A stretch of 33,246 nt of DNA from an uncultured Paenibacillus sp. (GTDB lineage Bacteria > Bacillota > Bacilli > Paenibacillales > Paenibacillaceae): positions 1 to 33,246 of the forward strand of contig CALAWP010000008.1 in the NCBI GenBank assembly GCA_937895345.1, given 5' to 3'. The notes beneath the pieces are model-generated. The model saw only the letters and a list, made by a program, of their open reading frames with translations, made no database searches and was not told the origin of the DNA. The translations under genes were made by a program, and so were the position numbers. Below are positions 30,212 through 33,246 of this stretch, piece by piece (the first letter of the stretch is position 1; each line of letters starts with the position of its first letter).

Positions 30212-31618
30212 TCATTCATCCTTCCGGTTCGGTATTCGCGGTACGATCGGGACATAGGTTTCGGCGACGACTTGCCGTTCCAACGATGCGATGCTCCGTT
30301 CCGCCGCCGGCTCCTCCGGCAAGTATCGGGTATACCACTGGCGGTCCGGGGCCGCCTCATATTCGATAGATTCGCCGAGCCAGCGGTAAATCCTTTCCAG
30401 CACGCCGGTCATGGCGCCGAAGGCGCGGGTCTGCAAGCAGGCGTACAAGCCCCCCTCCAATTGGCCGGCATGCCCATCCTTCTCCCCGAAAGGAATCGAG
30501 TCTGCCGGAAGCGAAAGATGGATTTCATAACCGGAGCGGCCTTCAAACGTCATTCCCAGATTGTTGCTCATAAAGACCTCGAAACGGTGGGGCGAATCTG
30601 CGAACGAGTCATGGAGCCGAAGCCAGCGCATGGCGGCTTCGTCGGCGCGCGTACCGCCGTCGTCGCCTTCCGCGCGGAAGGTGATCACCCGGACCGGCTC
30701 CCGACGCACGATGTGTATGGCGTCCGTTTGTTTCGATTTGCGGACCGGAAGGTACAGCTTCATGCGGGCGATGCGTCCGTTCCATTGCTGGTATTCCTCC
30801 AGGAAACCGTGATCTCCCAGCTCGAACGAGCTTAGCGGCAGCCATTCCGATACGAGCCGGTTCCAGGCTCTCTGGATGACTTGGCCCGACTCTACGGAAG
30901 TCCAGGCCGTCGCATAAGCTCCGCCCTCTATGGCAATCGGCCGCAACGCGGCATGCTCGGCGGCTTCTTTGAAGCTCCGCGGCTGTGAACCGGCTGGCGC
31001 CGGACCGACGGCCATCATTTGATAGGCAAACGATGCCGCGCCCGTCAAGGCTGCCGTCGGTTCGACATTCCAGCCGAACAGCCGCATGCGGCTGGGGTCG
31101 AGCCCGCTGCCGGCCAGCAAGGCCTGGAATCGGCGGCATGCCTCTTCCTCGAGCCCTTCTTCCCGCTCGGCCGTATGCAGGTATCCGACGCCTGACAGCG
31201 GAGGAAGACGGATCACTTTGACGTCCGGATACCGTTCGTACACGGCCCGCTCTTCGCAGTAGGCCATTCGTTCATGAAGCCGAATCCGCTCGAAGCTGTA
31301 GATGGCGTCCGCCTGTCGATATTGGCCGGGCGTCATGCCCGCGATGCGCCGGAACGTCTTGACGAAGGTCTGGTAAGTATCGAAGCCGCATCGAAACCCG
31401 ATTTCTTTGGCGGACAGGTCCGTCAGCCTCAGCATCATCGCCGCTTCGCTCGTTCTTCGCTTCCGTATGTATTCTTTGATCGGGTGACCCGTCATCGCGT
31501 AAAACAACCGGTACAGGTTCGGCACCGACATGGCGGCCGCCCGGCCGATTTCCTCCAGCTCCAGCGCCTCGGCCAAACGCTCCTCCACGTAATCGATCGC
31601 GCGCTGGACCGTTTCCAT
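30212..31618 (-). CDS. AraC-family regulator with two GyrI-like ligand-binding domains
   Basis: Transcription regulator of 468 aa. The N-terminal AraC DNA-binding domain (about 8-106) has two HTH motifs (LEEIGRAAAMSVPNLYRLFYAMTG and SAKEIGFRCGFDTYQTFVKTFRRIAGMTP). Two GyrI-like effector domains follow: the first about 130-290 (VKVIRLPPLSGVGY ... AWNRLVSEWLPLSSFELGD), the second about 305-455 (VRVITFRAEGDDGG ... IYRWLGESIEYE). Such domains bind drug-like or hydrophobic ligands; most family members have one. ATG 31618 follows GGAGG by 10 nt; a TTG at 31642 is a less likely start. It probably controls the downstream VOC gene. Confidence 0.85.
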   Translation of the reverse strand: METVQRAIDYVEERLAEALELEEIGRAAAMSVPNLYRLFYAMTGHPIKEYIRKRRTSEAAMMLRLTDLSAKEIGFRCGFDTYQTFVKTFRRIAGMTPGQYRQADAIYSFERIRLHERMAYCEERAVYERYPDVKVIRLPPLSGVGYLHTAEREEGLEEEACRRFQALLAGSGLDPSRMRLFGWNVEPTAALTGAASFAYQMMAVGPAPAGSQPRSFKEAAEHAALRPIAIEGGAYATAWTSVESGQVIQRAWNRLVSEWLPLSSFELGDHGFLEEYQQWNGRIARMKLYLPVRKSKQTDAIHIVRREPVRVITFRAEGDDGGTRADEAAMRWLRLHDSFADSPHRFEVFMSNNLGMTFEGRSGYEIHLSLPADSIPFGEKDGHAGQLEGGLYACLQTRAFGAMTGVLERIYRWLGESIEYEAAPDRQWYTRYLPEEPAAERSIASLERQVVAETYVPIVPRIPNRKDE

Positions 31619-31698
31619 GACAGGCAGTCCTCCAATCTTCAAGGGATCCGATGTTTACTCCGCCGTTCGACCCGCGCGGCTTGTGTTGACTTACGTTC

Positions 31699-31707
31699 AT
31701 CATAGCA
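31699..31707 (-). promoter_or_regulatory. Possible extended -10 promoter of the AraC gene
   Basis: On the minus strand TGC-TATGAT is an extended -10 about 80 bp upstream of the AraC start. No convincing -35 box is present. Confidence 0.4.
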
Positions 31708-31759
31708 GACGGGATCGGGGAGTGAGCGTCTTTTTTTATCAATATTGTCGTCTGGCATT

Positions 31760-31768
31760 TGGTATAAT
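31760..31768 (+). promoter_or_regulatory. Extended -10 promoter of the DUF1963-like gene
   Basis: TGG-TATAAT (31760-31768) is an extended -10 with a perfect hexamer, 55 bp upstream of the start codon. The expected -35 region is A/T-rich but not consensus. It is divergent from the AraC promoter. Confidence 0.55.
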
Positions 31769-31822
31769 TGACATAAAACTGTTAGCGCAACGAATCCGGC
31801 ATAGGGGAAAGAGGGGTTGCCA

Positions 31823-32674
31823 ATGAGCGTTCAGCCAAACCGTACAAGGTATTTGGGCGGATGGGAAGTATATTGGGAACAGAAGGAATATGTCGCGGAC
31901 TATTTGACGACGCATGGGGTCGATCGGGAAGGATTCGAATTTTTTAAGCAGATTCAATTGGCGCTCGAGTTAAAAATAAGCGACCGCATGACCGCCGCCG
32001 TCATCCAGCATCGGGGGGACGAAGCTAGGCAAGTCGCGGAACAGATTGCTCTGCCGCTGGATCATTGGGAAGACCGTAAGGTGTTTTTGCTGGTCAAGGA
32101 CGAGCGAGGGACGCATTCGATCGGGGGCAAGCCCCCGGAGGAGCTGGTTCTGCCCGCGGATAGCCGGTTATGCTCCCGGTTTCAATATATCGGCACGCTG
32201 GACGGTACCGATCCGATGCTGCAATGGACGGGCATCGAGCGGATGCATGTGATATTCCCTTTGTTCGAAGCCAACCACGGTGTATATTTGGATTATCGCG
32301 ACCCTGACCGGCCGAAGATGATCGAGCCCATAACCGTTTCGGACGATTGGGCCGACCCCGATCTTCAAGACGTGCAAATCGAATTCGCCAAAGTTCGATA
32401 CAGGAGCGAAAGCCGGCTGGATGCGCAGGCGTTTGAGAATGAAAATGCGCTGCTCGGCGGCGTGCCGATGTGGTACCAATGTCCGAGCGTGCCCCGATGT
32501 CCGGTCACCAACGAACGGATGCGGTTTGTATGCTCCATTCGGTCGGATGTGACGATCCCCGTCGTCGGCAAGGACAAAGGGCGGGACGACATCTTGATGT
32601 TTGGGGATATGGGACAGCTGCTGATCTTTTTTCACCCGGGGTCGAAGGTGCTGCATGCGATTGTTGAACATTGA
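31823..32674 (+). CDS. Uncharacterised protein, weakly DUF1963 (YwqG)-like
   Basis: Soluble protein of 283 aa with no signal peptide or membrane segment. The C-terminal third, LGGVPMWYQCPSVPRCPVTNERMRFVCSI followed by ILMFGDMGQLLIFFHPGS, resembles the end of DUF1963/YwqG proteins (a Gly-Gly-x-Pro, a Cys-Pro pair, then a beta-rich end). The N-terminal half is not recognised. No function is assigned; DUF1963 proteins occur near toxin/immunity loci, but nothing like that is visible here. ATG 31823 follows GAGGGG by 7 nt; a TTG at 31817 is less likely. It stands alone, followed by the large repeat array. Confidence 0.65.
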   Translation: MSVQPNRTRYLGGWEVYWEQKEYVADYLTTHGVDREGFEFFKQIQLALELKISDRMTAAVIQHRGDEARQVAEQIALPLDHWEDRKVFLLVKDERGTHSIGGKPPEELVLPADSRLCSRFQYIGTLDGTDPMLQWTGIERMHVIFPLFEANHGVYLDYRDPDRPKMIEPITVSDDWADPDLQDVQIEFAKVRYRSESRLDAQAFENENALLGGVPMWYQCPSVPRCPVTNERMRFVCSIRSDVTIPVVGKDKGRDDILMFGDMGQLLIFFHPGSKVLHAIVEH

Positions 32675-32689
32675 CGGCGTTAAGGAGTC

Positions 32690-33246
32690 TGTCGAACCTG
32701 ACGATCGCTAATCGAACTGAAATCACGGGTTTGGGGACATAACGAATCTGACGATCGCTAATCGCGCCGAAATCGCGGTTGTGGATATGTAACGAACCTG
32801 ACGATCGCTAATCGCGCCGAAATCGCGGGTTTGAATATGTAACGAACCTTAGCAATGCTATTATCCTGATTTCGGACTAGAATCAGCCAGATTGGGGCAA
32901 ATAAGCTCACTGACGTTCGTTAGCGTTGTAAATCGGCCATTTGAGTGCGAATAAGCTCGCTGATGTTCGTTACGATTCTCGTTGTAACTGTAACGAGCCT
33001 GACGATCGCTAATCGCGCCGAAATCGCGGGTTTGAATATGTAACGAACCTTAGCAATGCTATTATCCTGATTTCGGACTAGAATCAGCCAGATTGGGGCA
33101 AATAAGCTCACTGACGTTCGTTAGCCTTGTAAATCGGCCATTTGAGTGCGAATAAGCTCGCTGACGTTCGTTACAATTCTCGTTGTAACTGTAACGAACC
33201 TGACAATCGCTAATGGTGCCGAAATCACAGGTATAAGAATATATAA
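32690..33246. repeat. Ordered inverted repeat array, locus 3, with a 201-bp tandem duplication; continues past the window
   Basis: Plus-strand elements (TAACGAACCTGACG-n4-GCTAA and variants) start at 32690, 32740, 32790 and 32840. Minus-strand elements lie at 32901-32922 and 32951-32972. Plus elements resume at 32991 and 33041, minus at 33102-33123 and 33152-33173, and plus at 33192. Steps are 50 within a strand, 61 at each plus-to-minus switch and 40 at each minus-to-plus switch. Segment 32790-32990 is repeated at 32991-33191 with about four substitutions. Spacers carry GCCGAAATCGC or its partial complement. A CTGATT/AATCAG palindrome (32866-32886) is near the switch. No protein gene is supported here. 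Confidence 0.92.

Noticed and set aside
32690..33246. CRISPR array (22-bp repeats, 28-bp spacers)
   Set aside because: Repeat and spacer lengths are superficially similar, but the elements change strand, the spacers resemble one another, a 201-bp block is duplicated, and no cas gene is present.
32690..33246. Origin of replication or DnaA-box cluster
   Set aside because: Elements do not contain TTATCCACA-type boxes, and no dnaA or dnaN is nearby.

Overview
The window is a chromosomal stretch from a Gram-positive bacterium of the Paenibacillus type (order Bacillales; genus inferred from gene order and moderately high GC, not proven). The gene order hprK-lgt-ppaX-yvoF-hisZGDBHF(IE) ... yvcD-trxB-...-rapZ-yvcK-whiA-crh ... 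clpP is the conserved Bacillales core-chromosome arrangement known from Bacillus subtilis, so most of the window is housekeeping sequence rather than an island.

Layout. 1-389: end of a tRNA cluster (Asp partial, Phe, Tyr, Lys) with a terminator. 390-894: no protein gene, but an orphan terminator and an ordered inverted repeat array. 895-4080: a leftward SsuE-type flavin reductase, a PucR/CdaR-type regulator and the MsmX/UgpC sugar-ABC ATPase. 4081-6219: an ECF sigma factor gene that carries a frameshift, coupled to a DUF4179-type anti-sigma protein. 6296-9636: hprK, lgt, ppaX and a hexapeptide acyltransferase. 9829-16324: histidine operon hisZ-G-D-B-H-F-IE, without hisA between hisH and hisF and with tandem repeats in the gene junctions. 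16363-17405: a divergent PRPP synthetase. 17605-24721: YvcD-type TPR protein, trxB, a ROK glucokinase, rapZ, yvcK, whiA and an HPr/Crh gene. 24722-25250: no gene. 25251-26960: leftward formate/nitrite-family channel plus L-lactate dehydrogenase. 27159-27851: leftward clpP under a near-perfect CtsR operator. 28187-32674: a Cof-type HAD phosphatase, a leftward AraC/VOC/RidA group and an uncharacterised DUF1963-like protein. 32690-33246: a second large repeat array running off the end.

How the genes connect. HprK (6296) and its likely substrate, the HPr-like protein (24452, with both His15 and Ser46), lie in the same window with glucokinase, the multi-sugar ABC ATPase and YvcK, so the region is rich in carbon-flux control. 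The PRPP synthetase follows the his operon, whose first enzyme HisG uses PRPP. FNT channel plus LDH is a fermentation pair with a palindromic Crp/Fnr-like site upstream.

The most unusual signal is non-coding. At three intergenic loci (564-746, 27873-28103, 32690-33246) a 22-bp element beginning TAACGG or TAACGA recurs every 50 bp (one step is 48), then switches strand with a 61-bp step at each locus, and continues every 50 bp in the opposite orientation. A short palindrome lies 4-6 bp upstream of each array centre. A fourth locus (24978-25061) carries one inverted pair of nearly the same outer width. I do not recognise this as a named element.
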